This document shows, one piece after another, positions 14,855-21,915 of a stretch of 30,833 bases of DNA. The number at the start of each line of letters is the position of its first letter. Position 1 is the first letter of the stretch. The position numbers and the translations under genes are program-made. Origin of the DNA: a virus; IMG/VR virus record IMGVR_UViG_3300035698_001704, positions 1-30,833 of that record. One strand, 5' to 3'. Under the pieces are notes generated by a model. It was not told the origin of the DNA and did no database searches. It was given only the letters and a program-made list of their open reading frames with translations.

Positions 14855-15049
14855 ATGACCAATGAAGACAAGATCCGCAAGCTAGTTGCCCAAGCCTTGG
14901 CCCTCCTGGAAAAGGCCGACGAAGCCGTTGCGATTGCCGCCGACGACCAAGAATGGGCAGACGGTGACGGATGCGAGTTTGTGTCCGCCCAAGGAGACTT
15001 GTCCGAGGCCATTAACGCCTGCAACAGCTTTGCCAGCGCAATTGAGTAA
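14855..15049 (+). CDS. unknown 64-residue acidic protein with probable leaderless start
   Basis: MTNEDKIRKLVAQALALLEK begins an amphipathic helix; the rest is acidic (ADDQEWADGDGCEF) with a final helix. Small acidic phage proteins include DNA mimics and inhibitors, but nothing specific shows that here. ATG lies 5 bases after the -10 element. First gene of the accessory operon between terminase and portal. Confidence 0.65.
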   Translation: MTNEDKIRKLVAQALALLEKADEAVAIAADDQEWADGDGCEFVSAQGDLSEAINACNSFASAIE

Positions 15050-15059
15050 GGAACGAACG

Positions 15060-15212
15060 ATGACTGCACGTGAAACCAAAACCGAAGGACGACGCGCCAC
15101 CTGCACCCCATGGTGCGGTGGCAACGGGTTCAAGCTGCATAGCACTGAGCGCCGCCAAGCAAACAAAGTCACCCGCCGCCGAGCGCGGCAAGCACTGAGG
15201 AGCGAACAATGA
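15060..15212 (+). CDS. 50-residue basic protein
   Basis: ATG 15060 with AAGGA about 9 bases upstream. Product starts MTARETKTEGRRATCTPWCG and ends in an Arg-rich helix (RRRARQALRSEQ). Two Cys flank TPW. Stop overlaps the next ATG (ATGA). Too short to assign; probably binds nucleic acid. Confidence 0.5.
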   Translation: MTARETKTEGRRATCTPWCGGNGFKLHSTERRQANKVTRRRARQALRSEQ

Positions 15213-15511
15213 GAAACCTACCTGAAGAACTGACCTTGATGGCCCTGGCTGAAGCCCACGGCGTCGTGCTATCCCCCACCCTGGCGAGGAATATACTGAC
15301 CCACCACCAAAGCGCCGTCGACGCCCTTGATGCGCTCATGGACATGAAGCCAAGGGCAGAAGCCGAGATCCAAGCGCTACGCGAGGAGATGGCTATGGAC
15401 GATGACTGGGATCACCGAGACACAGTGGCCTTCCTGGACGCGCTCGCCGTAGACATTGATGGCGACGCCCTGCGCGCAGTGGTCCGGTCAGTGATTGCGG
15501 TGGCAAGATGA
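15209..15511 (+). CDS. unknown 100-residue helical protein
   Basis: MRNLPEELTLMALAEAHGVV opens a mostly helical product with an acidic middle (EEMAMDDDWDHRD). Coupled on both sides by ATGA overlaps within the accessory operon. No family recognised. Confidence 0.6.
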   Translation: MRNLPEELTLMALAEAHGVVLSPTLARNILTHHQSAVDALDALMDMKPRAEAEIQALREEMAMDDDWDHRDTVAFLDALAVDIDGDALRAVVRSVIAVAR

Positions 15512-15747
15512 GGGACTTCAACAAGGAGGCGAGGTCTATGTCTGTCGCAGCGTCCAAGACACTCTGTCGGAAACTGATCCTTAAAGCGTCCATCGAGCAG
15601 CCGGATGCGTTCAAGAACGTCATCGACCACCTGCAACAGTGGCACGGCGCTACGGACGGAAGCCATGAGTCACCGCTCTACTCCGCCCTCATTGTGATGA
15701 TGGTGGACATCATGAGGGAAGCGATCGAGACGGGGGAGCTTGAATGA
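15508..15747 (+). CDS. unknown 79-residue protein
   Basis: Begins MRDFNKEARSMSVAASKTLC; helical throughout, ending MVDIMREAIETGELE. ATGA overlaps at both ends. An internal ATG (MSVAASKT, residue 11) preceded by GGAGG is an alternative start: GAGGCGAGG lies just before it. No family recognised. Confidence 0.6.
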   Translation: MRDFNKEARSMSVAASKTLCRKLILKASIEQPDAFKNVIDHLQQWHGATDGSHESPLYSALIVMMVDIMREAIETGELE

Positions 15748-16091
15748 TTAGCGTCCAGATGATGGTAGTGGTTCGCTACCGCATCCTCAGTGGCGGTCCT
15801 GGGGTCGAGTTTGAGGCCCTATCACCCTGTTGCGCGTCCTTCATGGCGAAGGGCTCTCTTCATGTCCGTCCGATGGAAGGTGACCACATCGCCTGTGGCG
15901 GCAACGACCAGCTCATTGTCAGCCGCCCCATCCACGACCTAGACCTCAACGTCTTCTGCTTTGAGGTGGCAGCAGGGATCACCAACAATGCCCATGAAGC
16001 CAACGAGCTGCTCAAAGAGCTAGCCGAGAGCTTTGACGCCAAGCTCTGGACAGTTGAAGAAATCGAACTGGCCCCATGGGAGAAGCCGTGA
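15744..16091 (+). CDS. unknown 115-residue alpha/beta protein
   Basis: MISVQMMVVVRYRIL forms an N-terminal strand, CCASFM holds a Cys pair, NVFCFEVAAGI a further strand, and HEANELLKELAESFDAK a helix. Looks like a compact globular domain; family unknown. ATGA-coupled to the gene before it. Confidence 0.6.
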   Translation: MISVQMMVVVRYRILSGGPGVEFEALSPCCASFMAKGSLHVRPMEGDHIACGGNDQLIVSRPIHDLDLNVFCFEVAAGITNNAHEANELLKELAESFDAKLWTVEEIELAPWEKP

Positions 16092-16114
16092 CCCCCCGAG
16101 TAAGGAACGAACCG

Positions 16115-16252
16115 ATGCCCAACCCTATGGACGATATCTGCATTTTTGACGCTCCACCCGTCTGCACTGCTTACTGGACCGAGGCCGACTGGAGGACATG
16201 GATCGAGGGCCAACCGGCCCGGAACCTTTTGAAGCTAGGAACGAAGACATGA
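16115..16252 (+). CDS. 45-residue small protein
   Basis: ATG 16115 has AAGGA 8 bases upstream (in TAAGGAACGAACCG). Product MPNPMDDICIFDAPPVCTAY then a Trp-rich segment (YWTEADWRTWIEG). Its TGA overlaps the next ATG (ATGA). The site and coupling support translation; function unknown. Confidence 0.5.
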   Translation: MPNPMDDICIFDAPPVCTAYWTEADWRTWIEGQPARNLLKLGTKT

Positions 16253-16686
16253 ACAACAATCCGATACAGCGTATTGCCGAACTTGAACGCCAAGTCCAAC
16301 GCTTGAACGTAGCCGTGGACGGCATGGCCAAGCCGGCCACCACTGCCGCGGCGCCGCGGCGAATCCACCACAGGAAGCAGCAGCTAGTGATGCCGCTCAG
16401 TGACCGCAACCGCGAGCTGGCTCTGTTCGCGTGGGCCTGCCTGATTGGTGACGGCCCCGGACCGGAGCCATCCACCTATACGCAATCCCAATGGGTCGAG
16501 GTCATCGCGAGCATGGACACTGACGACATGTTTCCGAGCCATTGCCGCCACCTGGGCGCGACCCTGAGGGCTACCCTGGCCGAGAGCCATGGGATGAAGG
16601 TGAGGTGGTCAGCGACGCCCCTGCTAGGCCAGAACGAGCCTGGAAGCCGCCGGTCAAAGGGCAAGGCAAGCGAGGGATCCGAATGA
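16249..16686 (+). CDS. unknown 145-residue protein with N-terminal coiled coil
   Basis: Start ATG 16249 (AGGA about 9 bases upstream) rather than the in-frame 16198. MNNNPIQRIAELERQVQRLN is a short heptad-like coiled coil, followed by a basic linker (PRRIHHRKQQ) and a Trp-containing globular part (ELALFAWACLIGDGPG). Stop overlaps the next small gene. No family recognised. Confidence 0.6.
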   Translation: MNNNPIQRIAELERQVQRLNVAVDGMAKPATTAAAPRRIHHRKQQLVMPLSDRNRELALFAWACLIGDGPGPEPSTYTQSQWVEVIASMDTDDMFPSHCRHLGATLRATLAESHGMKVRWSATPLLGQNEPGSRRSKGKASEGSE

Positions 16687-16769
16687 GCCCCCGCACCCGC
16701 CTGATTGTTGAGCGCATGGGCGCCCTCGCCTTGATTGTGCTCTGCATGGCCGTGGCGTTGATGGCTTGA
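16683..16769 (+). CDS. 28-residue single-span membrane peptide
   Basis: MSPRTRLIVERMG then a hydrophobic run ALALIVLCMAVALMA: a basic N-terminus plus one membrane span, inserted by an ATGA overlap on the previous stop. Could be a holin-like, exclusion or regulatory micropeptide. Its small size keeps confidence modest; the coupling is the main support. Confidence 0.45.
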   Translation: MSPRTRLIVERMGALALIVLCMAVALMA

Positions 16770-16773
16770 TACC
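16768..16773 (+). promoter_or_regulatory. possible -10 element before the secreted-protein gene
   Basis: GATACC lies 8 bases before ATG 16782; no -35 is evident. Same kind of geometry as the other leaderless-type starts but the weakest of them. Confidence 0.25.
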
Positions 16774-16781
16774 CTGGGCGG

Positions 16782-17381
16782 ATGAGACATCTACTAGCTC
16801 TCGCGTTCCTATGCGCGACCCTGTCCGCCCAATTCCCGCCCCCATCCTCCCCGCCGCTATATTTCACGCAGCAGATCGGGGTAAGTCCCTCGCCTACCTC
16901 AAGCCTGTGCGTCAAGAATCAGGTGGGCACCGGCTCCCCAACGATGCAGGATCTCGCTGCATGGCTGAGTAACCCGTCCCTCTTTGAATCGACCCACATA
17001 TTCGGCTTAAACACCAGCCTAGTGACCTACGAGACTCGGACCAACAGCACGACGGCACCCTACCCGTGCTTGTTCATCTTGAAGTTCAGCAGCTACGGCG
17101 GACCCCCTTGCTCCAGCCTCCTGACCACCCTGTCAGTTCCGGGGGCAGCCCCTAACCACGACTTGACATGGTTCGACCCGCTGCTCGGCCCCCCATCCTA
17201 CATCGCCTACAACCCCACTCACGAGATTCCAACCCCCGGTGTCAATACCCCTCACCGATACTTCTTCTGGGCTTCCCCCGCGCCGCTCTGGTATAGCGTG
17301 GACGTGCAATCTCTCAGGATTGATCCAGGCAACGGGATGATCTACCTGTCACGACTGATTGGCACACGGTCACACCCTTAG
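16782..17381 (+). CDS. secreted accessory protein with signal peptide
   Basis: 199 residues. MRHLLALAFLCATLSA is a good Sec signal peptide, likely cut before QFPPPS. The mature part is Pro/Thr/Ser-rich with beta-type segments (CLFILKFSSYGGPPC, PLWYSVDVQSLRIDPG) and a few Cys, more like a host envelope or extracellular protein than a virion component. It sits between terminase and portal and converges on the minus-strand secreted gene. No family recognised. Might alter the cell surface of a lysogen or infected cell. Confidence 0.65.
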   Translation: MRHLLALAFLCATLSAQFPPPSSPPLYFTQQIGVSPSPTSSLCVKNQVGTGSPTMQDLAAWLSNPSLFESTHIFGLNTSLVTYETRTNSTTAPYPCLFILKFSSYGGPPCSSLLTTLSVPGAAPNHDLTWFDPLLGPPSYIAYNPTHEIPTPGVNTPHRYFFWASPAPLWYSVDVQSLRIDPGNGMIYLSRLIGTRSHP

Positions 17382-17396
17382 GCGGACAGCACGTCG

Positions 17397-17852
17397 CTAG
17401 GCAATCGTGAAGCCCCAGGCATAGCTCAGCGTCCAGTTTCCTGTTGTAGACCGTAGCTGGACACGCTGAGCATGAAGCTCAGTCCCGACTAGCGCCGGGT
17501 CAGCGGGCACCCAAAGATCGACGGCCACCATGCCTGGAAACGTCGGGATCGTCCCTGGAGCCAGAACCAGCAGCCCCGCAGGTTCAAGCAGGAGGTCTCC
17601 GACGTATCCATTGAGTGGGATTGGCACCCCGTAGAGCGACGTAGCCACCGCAAACAGGGTCGGCGCCGCACCGGTGAGCAGCGATCCAGTGGCGTGGAAG
17701 GTGGCAAACGAGCCGGCAAGGCCGTTGCCAGTCGCGAAGACGGCGTTATTCGCGCAGGGGGATGCAAGGGACCCCGCAGTGCAAGAGCCCAACAGGGACT
17801 GACCACGGGCACCTGAGAGCACGCATAGAATCCCGATAGTTGCTTTGAACAT
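17397..17852 (-). CDS. secreted planctomycete-type beta protein, minus strand
   Basis: 151 residues: signal peptide MFKATIGILCVLSGARG, then a mature part with GSCTAGSLASPC, GNGLAGSFATFHATGS, NGYVGDLLLEPAGLLVLAPG, VPADPALVGTELHAQRVQL and a terminal WTLSYAWGFTIA. The ADPALVGTELHAQ block followed by strands is a style I associate with the C-terminal modules of abundant planctomycete secreted proteins; recalled resemblance only. Start ATG (minus strand) at 17852; GTG 17855 also in frame. Antisense to the head operon, 15 bases from the convergent gene. Confidence 0.65.
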   Translation of the reverse strand: MFKATIGILCVLSGARGQSLLGSCTAGSLASPCANNAVFATGNGLAGSFATFHATGSLLTGAAPTLFAVATSLYGVPIPLNGYVGDLLLEPAGLLVLAPGTIPTFPGMVAVDLWVPADPALVGTELHAQRVQLRSTTGNWTLSYAWGFTIA

Positions 17853-17858
17853 CACATC

Positions 17859-17864
17859 ACCCTA
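17859..17864 (-). promoter_or_regulatory. possible -10 for the minus-strand secreted gene
   Basis: On the minus strand TAGGGT lies 6 bases before ATG 17852. No -35 seen. Shares a 42-base divergent intergenic region (17853-17894) with the portal promoter. Confidence 0.3.
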
Positions 17865-17881
17865 CCGCGCGATACTGGTGA

Positions 17882-17887
17882 TAGTAT
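17882..17887 (+). promoter_or_regulatory. possible -10 for the portal/head operon
   Basis: TAGTAT ends 7 bases before ATG 17895. A GCGATACT like that of the two strong promoters lies just upstream (17869-17876), with TTGAAC at 17845-17850 (20-base spacer). Either arrangement gives a very short or absent leader; there is no Shine-Dalgarno in front of the portal ATG. Confidence 0.4.
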
Positions 17888-17894
17888 TCTCGTC

Positions 17895-19262
17895 ATGAGC
17901 TACGAGCTACGGACCCGCAACCAGTCGCAGCAGCTTTACACCCGCGCACTGTCGCAGGTATATCGCAACAATATTCAGACGCACGATCCCAGCGTCTGGC
18001 TCCTTCGTGATCCTGAGATCGAGGAGAAGATGCTGCGCGATGCGGACATCGCTCACGCGGTGGGCTACAGGCGCCACCTGATCGCTGGCCGTGATTGGCA
18101 GGTCGTGGCGTCCAGGCCTGGGCACCCTCGCGCGGAAATCGCACAGATGGTCGGCACAGAAATGCTGGGCTTCATCAAGCACTTCACGCAGGCCCGGCTC
18201 AATCTGGCGCGCGCGTTCTTCAGCGGTTCTCGATATGGACGCATCCACGGCGCAATGCGGAAACTGACCATCGGCGATGGGAAGCCCCGTCAATGGTGGT
18301 GCCCAATCCGGATCGAGGACGTTGACAAGCGGATCTACAGGCAGGTGCCGAAGAACGAATACGTCAATGGTGAAACCGTCTTGTCTGCCACCTGGGAGCG
18401 CTGGAACATCGCGCAAAGTAAATGGGAAGCAGAGACGATCCGGGACAGCATCAACACCATCAGGCACGTCTACCAAGACGACCAAGCCACCCTTGGCTAC
18501 GGTCGCGCGCTTCGCGAGGCTCTGGGATGGTGGTGGTATGCGAAGACGCATGTATTCGAGGAGTCACTGCAATCGGTTGAGCGTTTCTCCCAGGGGATGC
18601 TCACCGCGAAGATTGACGGTCTTCGCGACTCAGCCACTGGGCTCCCCAATGAGGAGCTTGCGGCACAGTGGATCGCCCTGCTTGAGCAGATGCGTTCCAA
18701 GCATGTCATGGTGTTCGACAACCGGGACGAGGTCACTCACGTGGAGATGACCGGCACCGGCTGGGAACTCCAGAAGACGATGCGCGAGGAACTGAAGAAC
18801 AGCATCTTCACCCTAGTCCTGGGCGCCAACCTGACCACGTCGGCGAGCGAAGGCGGCAGCTATGCGCTGGCGGAGGTCCAGGAAAACTCGACGGAGGCCT
18901 TGATCCAGTTTGACAGGCAGTCGCTAGAGGAAACCATGACGGACGACCTGATGGGTTGCATCTGGTTCCACAATCACGCCAACCTGACCGAACTTGGCAT
19001 CCAGGACCAGAAGCCCCGCTTCTCGGTGACCCAGGAGAAGAAGTCAGACCCGAAGGAGCGCGCGGATGTCGCAGCAGTCCTGAACGGCATGGGTGTCTCA
19101 CTGTCCCTTGAAGAACTGCTTGAGCAGACCGGCTTCAAGAGCCCTGACCCCGACGAAGAGGTCATCGCTGGCTCTACAGCGCCCGCCATGGACCTGATGA
19201 GCGGCATGGGCAGTTTCCCGCAACCATCGCAACCACAAGCAACCCCGCAGGCAGCTCAGTGA
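17895..19262 (+). CDS. portal protein (DUF935/Mu gp29-like)
   Basis: 455 residues forming the dodecameric channel at the capsid vertex through which TerL pumps DNA. Diagnostic blocks: LRDPEIEEKMLRDADIAHAV (38-57), AGRDWQV with DAT-type hydrophobic wing, KTHVFEESLQSVERFSQGML, and KNSIFTLVLGANLTTSASEG (DUF935 signature near 300). C-terminal ~40 residues are Pro/Gln-rich and variable. Start has no ribosome site but a -10-like TAGTAT just upstream. GTG 19259 of the next small gene overlaps its stop. Confidence 0.87.
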   Translation: MSYELRTRNQSQQLYTRALSQVYRNNIQTHDPSVWLLRDPEIEEKMLRDADIAHAVGYRRHLIAGRDWQVVASRPGHPRAEIAQMVGTEMLGFIKHFTQARLNLARAFFSGSRYGRIHGAMRKLTIGDGKPRQWWCPIRIEDVDKRIYRQVPKNEYVNGETVLSATWERWNIAQSKWEAETIRDSINTIRHVYQDDQATLGYGRALREALGWWWYAKTHVFEESLQSVERFSQGMLTAKIDGLRDSATGLPNEELAAQWIALLEQMRSKHVMVFDNRDEVTHVEMTGTGWELQKTMREELKNSIFTLVLGANLTTSASEGGSYALAEVQENSTEALIQFDRQSLEETMTDDLMGCIWFHNHANLTELGIQDQKPRFSVTQEKKSDPKERADVAAVLNGMGVSLSLEELLEQTGFKSPDPDEEVIAGSTAPAMDLMSGMGSFPQPSQPQATPQAAQ

Positions 19263-19411
19263 TCCTCCCGAACAAGCAACCCCGTCCAGTCCGTCCACCA
19301 GCCTTCGCCACCGACTTAGCGCAAGAGCATGAGGCCGCAGGTAGCTCTAAGGGCGGTCAGTTCGCGCCAGCAGGTGGCGGCGGCGGCGCCGGCGGGGGGC
19401 GGACGAAGTGA
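19259..19411 (+). CDS. 50-residue Gly-rich linker protein between portal and gpF-like genes
   Basis: From GTG 19259 (GTGA overlap on the portal stop) the frame encodes ILPNKQPRPVRPPAFATD, LAQEHEAAGSSKGGQFAPAG and a Gly tract ending RTK; its own GTGA overlaps the next start. SKGGQFAPAGGGGG-type tails are common in phage head proteins as flexible ends. The double overlap and clean frame support it as a gene rather than spacer; it may be a minor head component. Confidence 0.5.
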   Translation: MILPNKQPRPVRPPAFATDLAQEHEAAGSSKGGQFAPAGGGGGAGGGRTK

Positions 19412-20346
19412 AAGTAGACGCAGCCCGCTTCCTGGAAGACACCACCGGCCGCTTCGCCGCCCACTACAGGCGCGCGATGGGGGAGATGGTCCGGGCAGTG
19501 GCTTCCGGCGACAAGGGCCAGCTCATGGCCGCGCGCGCGCAGCTAGCCACAGCCATGTCGGACACCATGGCGATGGGGGAAGCGTTCGGCGCGATGCAGA
19601 TCCTTCGCGCGGCCGCAACCGAGATGGTGGATATGCACTTCGCTGGAGACACACGCGAGCTATTGTCATTTGCCGCCGAGACCCCCATCACCAGCCTCAC
19701 CCTAGTGGAAGCTCTAGCAGACATGGTTGAGCGCGCCCCGCGCACCCTACGCAAGTCAGCAGAGCGCACCGCTCAGAACATCGCCAAGCTCTACAGCGAG
19801 GACCGCGTCACCGCATTCGTCCGGTCTGCCGAAAAGGCAGTCACCGCGCAGGTGCAAGACGTGTTCCTCCAGGCGATGAAGGACGGCACCCACGAGAACC
19901 GCATTGGCCCAATGGTCCGCGAGGCCGTCGAGAAGGTGTCCACGAAGATGGCAGCCTGGACGGATGGCTATTCCAGGATGGCTTTCCGCACCAATATGAG
20001 CACCAGCGTCACCGCTGGACGCTTCAGGCAGGTTTCAGATCCGGCGGTAGCAGCAGTGATTCCCGCATTCAGGTTTGATGCCATGGGGGACAGCGACACC
20101 CGCCACAACCACATGATGCTTGACGGTCGCATTTTCAAGGCGAGCAACCCCGTCTGGAACAAGATCGCACCACCAATCGACTACAACTGCCGATGCCAAG
20201 TGTCGCTGGTGTCAAAGCCTCAACTGGAGCGCATGGGGCGATTGCTAGACGGCGACACCGTCGAGTCATCATTCCCCAGCGCCTACCGACCATCACCAAC
20301 CTTCCGTCACAGTGGGCGGCCTGACCTGTTCATGGTGGCTCAATGA
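19408..20346 (+). CDS. head morphogenesis protein (Mu gpF-like)
   Basis: 312 residues starting at GTG 19408. The C-terminal domain contains DAMGDSDTRHNHMMLDGRIF (224-243) and PPIDYNCRCQVSLVS (255-269 approx.), the PF04233-type signature found in Mu gpF and SPP1 gp7. The N-terminal two-thirds is helical. These proteins enter the procapsid in few copies with the portal and affect DNA ejection or head assembly. Position after the portal is canonical. Stop overlaps the next gene (ATGA). Confidence 0.87.
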   Translation: MKVDAARFLEDTTGRFAAHYRRAMGEMVRAVASGDKGQLMAARAQLATAMSDTMAMGEAFGAMQILRAAATEMVDMHFAGDTRELLSFAAETPITSLTLVEALADMVERAPRTLRKSAERTAQNIAKLYSEDRVTAFVRSAEKAVTAQVQDVFLQAMKDGTHENRIGPMVREAVEKVSTKMAAWTDGYSRMAFRTNMSTSVTAGRFRQVSDPAVAAVIPAFRFDAMGDSDTRHNHMMLDGRIFKASNPVWNKIAPPIDYNCRCQVSLVSKPQLERMGRLLDGDTVESSFPSAYRPSPTFRHSGRPDLFMVAQ

Positions 20347-20549
20347 CCATCTGGAGCGAGCTACGCCCGGACTTCAAGCGCATGGTGGCCCGCGATGGTG
20401 CTCACCGGACCGCAGAGCGTATGATGGTGAACAAGAAGACCGTCTATCGCCTGATCACGCAGGAGACGGAGGACCCCCGCCCGCTGACCGTAGACGCGGC
20501 TCGGCGGCTAATCGAGAAACGACAGACGGAGAATACCAATGAGCAGTAA
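20343..20549 (+). CDS. small HTH-like protein in the head module
   Basis: 68 residues: FKRMVARDGAHRTAERMMVN then KKTVYRLITQETEDPRPLTV and DAARRLIEKRQ. The pattern TAERMMVNKKTVYRLI reads like an HTH recognition unit of Cro/MerR type. ATGA overlap upstream and an 11-base overlap with the protease start. A DNA-binding regulator here would be unusual; it may be an assembly-time regulator of late genes or a displaced control gene. Confidence 0.6.
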   Translation: MTIWSELRPDFKRMVARDGAHRTAERMMVNKKTVYRLITQETEDPRPLTVDAARRLIEKRQTENTNEQ

Positions 20550-21915
20550 CGGTTACGAATGGGTCCAGGAGGGCAACAAGCTCATCATCCGCAATGTCCC
20601 GATCTTCGTTGAATGCGATCGCGGCGAGATGAGCTTCAATGCCACTTGGATCAAGAAGGCCATGGACAAGGCCAAGGTCAGGCAGCGCGAAGGATACTTC
20701 CCGCCGATCCATGTCAGGCACCATGAGCGCGTCAAGGCGCAAGAGAACGTCCAGGCGGCTGGCTACTTCAAGGTCACCGGGACCAAGCAGATCACCTTCA
20801 AGGGTGAGCGCCGGGAAGCGATCTTGGCCGACCTCATCATCACTGACCCGTTCATCGCGGATCAGGTGAAGAACTCCCGTCTTCCTTACCGCAGCGTCGA
20901 GATCCACTCACCGGAAGGCGAGAACCCCGGCCTGGACTCCCTAGCCCTGCTTGATCACGATGTTCCGTTCCTGGAGCTACCCATGCTCGAACTGGCTCAA
21001 AGCGACTCAGCGGTGGCGAATGCCACTTTCTGCTACGAAGGACAAGGTGATACTCGGGCGATGGTAGCATTCCGGCGCAACGACACGGCGCACCTACTGT
21101 TTTGCGAGGACGACATGGACACTGACGAAGAAAAGAAGATGAAGGCGGAGAATGACGCAGCGAGCAGGCCAACCGATGTCGGTTTGTCCGCAGCGCCGCC
21201 GGAAGGCACCCCGCCCGCTGACCCGGAAGGCACCCCGCCCGCCGAGCCACCGAAGGATGCCGTCCCGCTTGAGGTCGCGCCAATCTGCGCTGCAATCCGC
21301 AGCGGCGCAATTAGCGTCGCAGGCATGGATGAGATCGTTGAAGCAATCAAAGCCCGCACAGGCGTAGACCCTGAAGCAGCGGCAGCAATTCAACCCGACT
21401 TGAAACTGGACAACCCGGCCCCCGCCGCGGTCCCTGGAGCCGAAAGCATGGCAGCAAACACCGAAAACGTGGCGCGGTTCGCCGCACTCGCAGGCGAAAA
21501 CAGGGCTCTCAAGGGTCGTTTGGACGCCATGGAAGCAGACCGCGCGCGCGAACGCGACGTATCTGAAGCCTATTCCCGTCTCAAGGACCGCCCACTCGGC
21601 GCGGATCTCGAAGGCGAACTGATCAAGTTCCATACGGATCACGGTGGCGTCGCGTTTGCGGCCTACGTCGGTGCACTGCACAAGAACGTAGGCCCGACCC
21701 CGGAAGGCCGCAGTGCCTCGGTGGAATCGCCCACAGACACCAGCGGCGAGGCAGAGAAGTATCTCGACCTTGGCGCTGACGCCGTTGACAAGGCCGCGCA
21801 GTTCTCCTCTGAGTGGCGTGAGCTGTCTGCTTACGGCCACATCACGAAGAAGGAAGATCGTTACGTCGCCGTCGCGATGGCGCGCGCTGGCTTCCACCTC
21901 ACGGAGAACAAGTAA
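20539..21915 (+). CDS. prohead protease with C-terminal scaffold domain (Mu gpI-like)
   Basis: 458 residues. Protease domain about 1-160: HVRHHE (H58/H61/H62) and PYRSVEIHSP (S119) provide a candidate His/Ser pair of the assemblin-like fold, followed by LALLDHDVPF. The rest (about 190-458) is acidic, Pro/Ala-rich then coiled (ENRALKGRLDAMEADRARER), typical of scaffold. The protease matures the capsid and degrades the scaffold. A nested start at 21115 may give the scaffold alone. The 3' end contributes ACGGAGAACAAGTAATGG, which was copied during the downstream tandem duplication. Confidence 0.8.
   Translation: MSSNGYEWVQEGNKLIIRNVPIFVECDRGEMSFNATWIKKAMDKAKVRQREGYFPPIHVRHHERVKAQENVQAAGYFKVTGTKQITFKGERREAILADLIITDPFIADQVKNSRLPYRSVEIHSPEGENPGLDSLALLDHDVPFLELPMLELAQSDSAVANATFCYEGQGDTRAMVAFRRNDTAHLLFCEDDMDTDEEKKMKAENDAASRPTDVGLSAAPPEGTPPADPEGTPPAEPPKDAVPLEVAPICAAIRSGAISVAGMDEIVEAIKARTGVDPEAAAAIQPDLKLDNPAPAAVPGAESMAANTENVARFAALAGENRALKGRLDAMEADRARERDVSEAYSRLKDRPLGADLEGELIKFHTDHGGVAFAAYVGALHKNVGPTPEGRSASVESPTDTSGEAEKYLDLGADAVDKAAQFSSEWRELSAYGHITKKEDRYVAVAMARAGFHLTENK
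21115..21915 (+). CDS. possible nested in-frame scaffold protein
   Basis: ATG 21115 (MDTDEEKKMKAEND, residue 193 of the protease-scaffold) is preceded by GAGGA at 21106-21110 and lies exactly at the protease/scaffold boundary. It would make a 266-residue scaffold, as in lambda C/Nu3 and Mu I/Z. The alternative is no internal initiation. Confidence 0.4.
   Translation: MDTDEEKKMKAENDAASRPTDVGLSAAPPEGTPPADPEGTPPAEPPKDAVPLEVAPICAAIRSGAISVAGMDEIVEAIKARTGVDPEAAAAIQPDLKLDNPAPAAVPGAESMAANTENVARFAALAGENRALKGRLDAMEADRARERDVSEAYSRLKDRPLGADLEGELIKFHTDHGGVAFAAYVGALHKNVGPTPEGRSASVESPTDTSGEAEKYLDLGADAVDKAAQFSSEWRELSAYGHITKKEDRYVAVAMARAGFHLTENK

Noticed and set aside
17382-17396. Bidirectional terminator between the convergent secreted genes
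   Set aside because: The short gap shows only an imperfect 3-base-pair stem and no T run.
21094-21897. Long minus-strand open frame (267 codons) opposite the protease-scaffold gene
   Set aside because: It lies wholly antisense to a well-supported coding gene in GC-rich DNA, where such frames arise by codon bias; no motif or start signal supports it.
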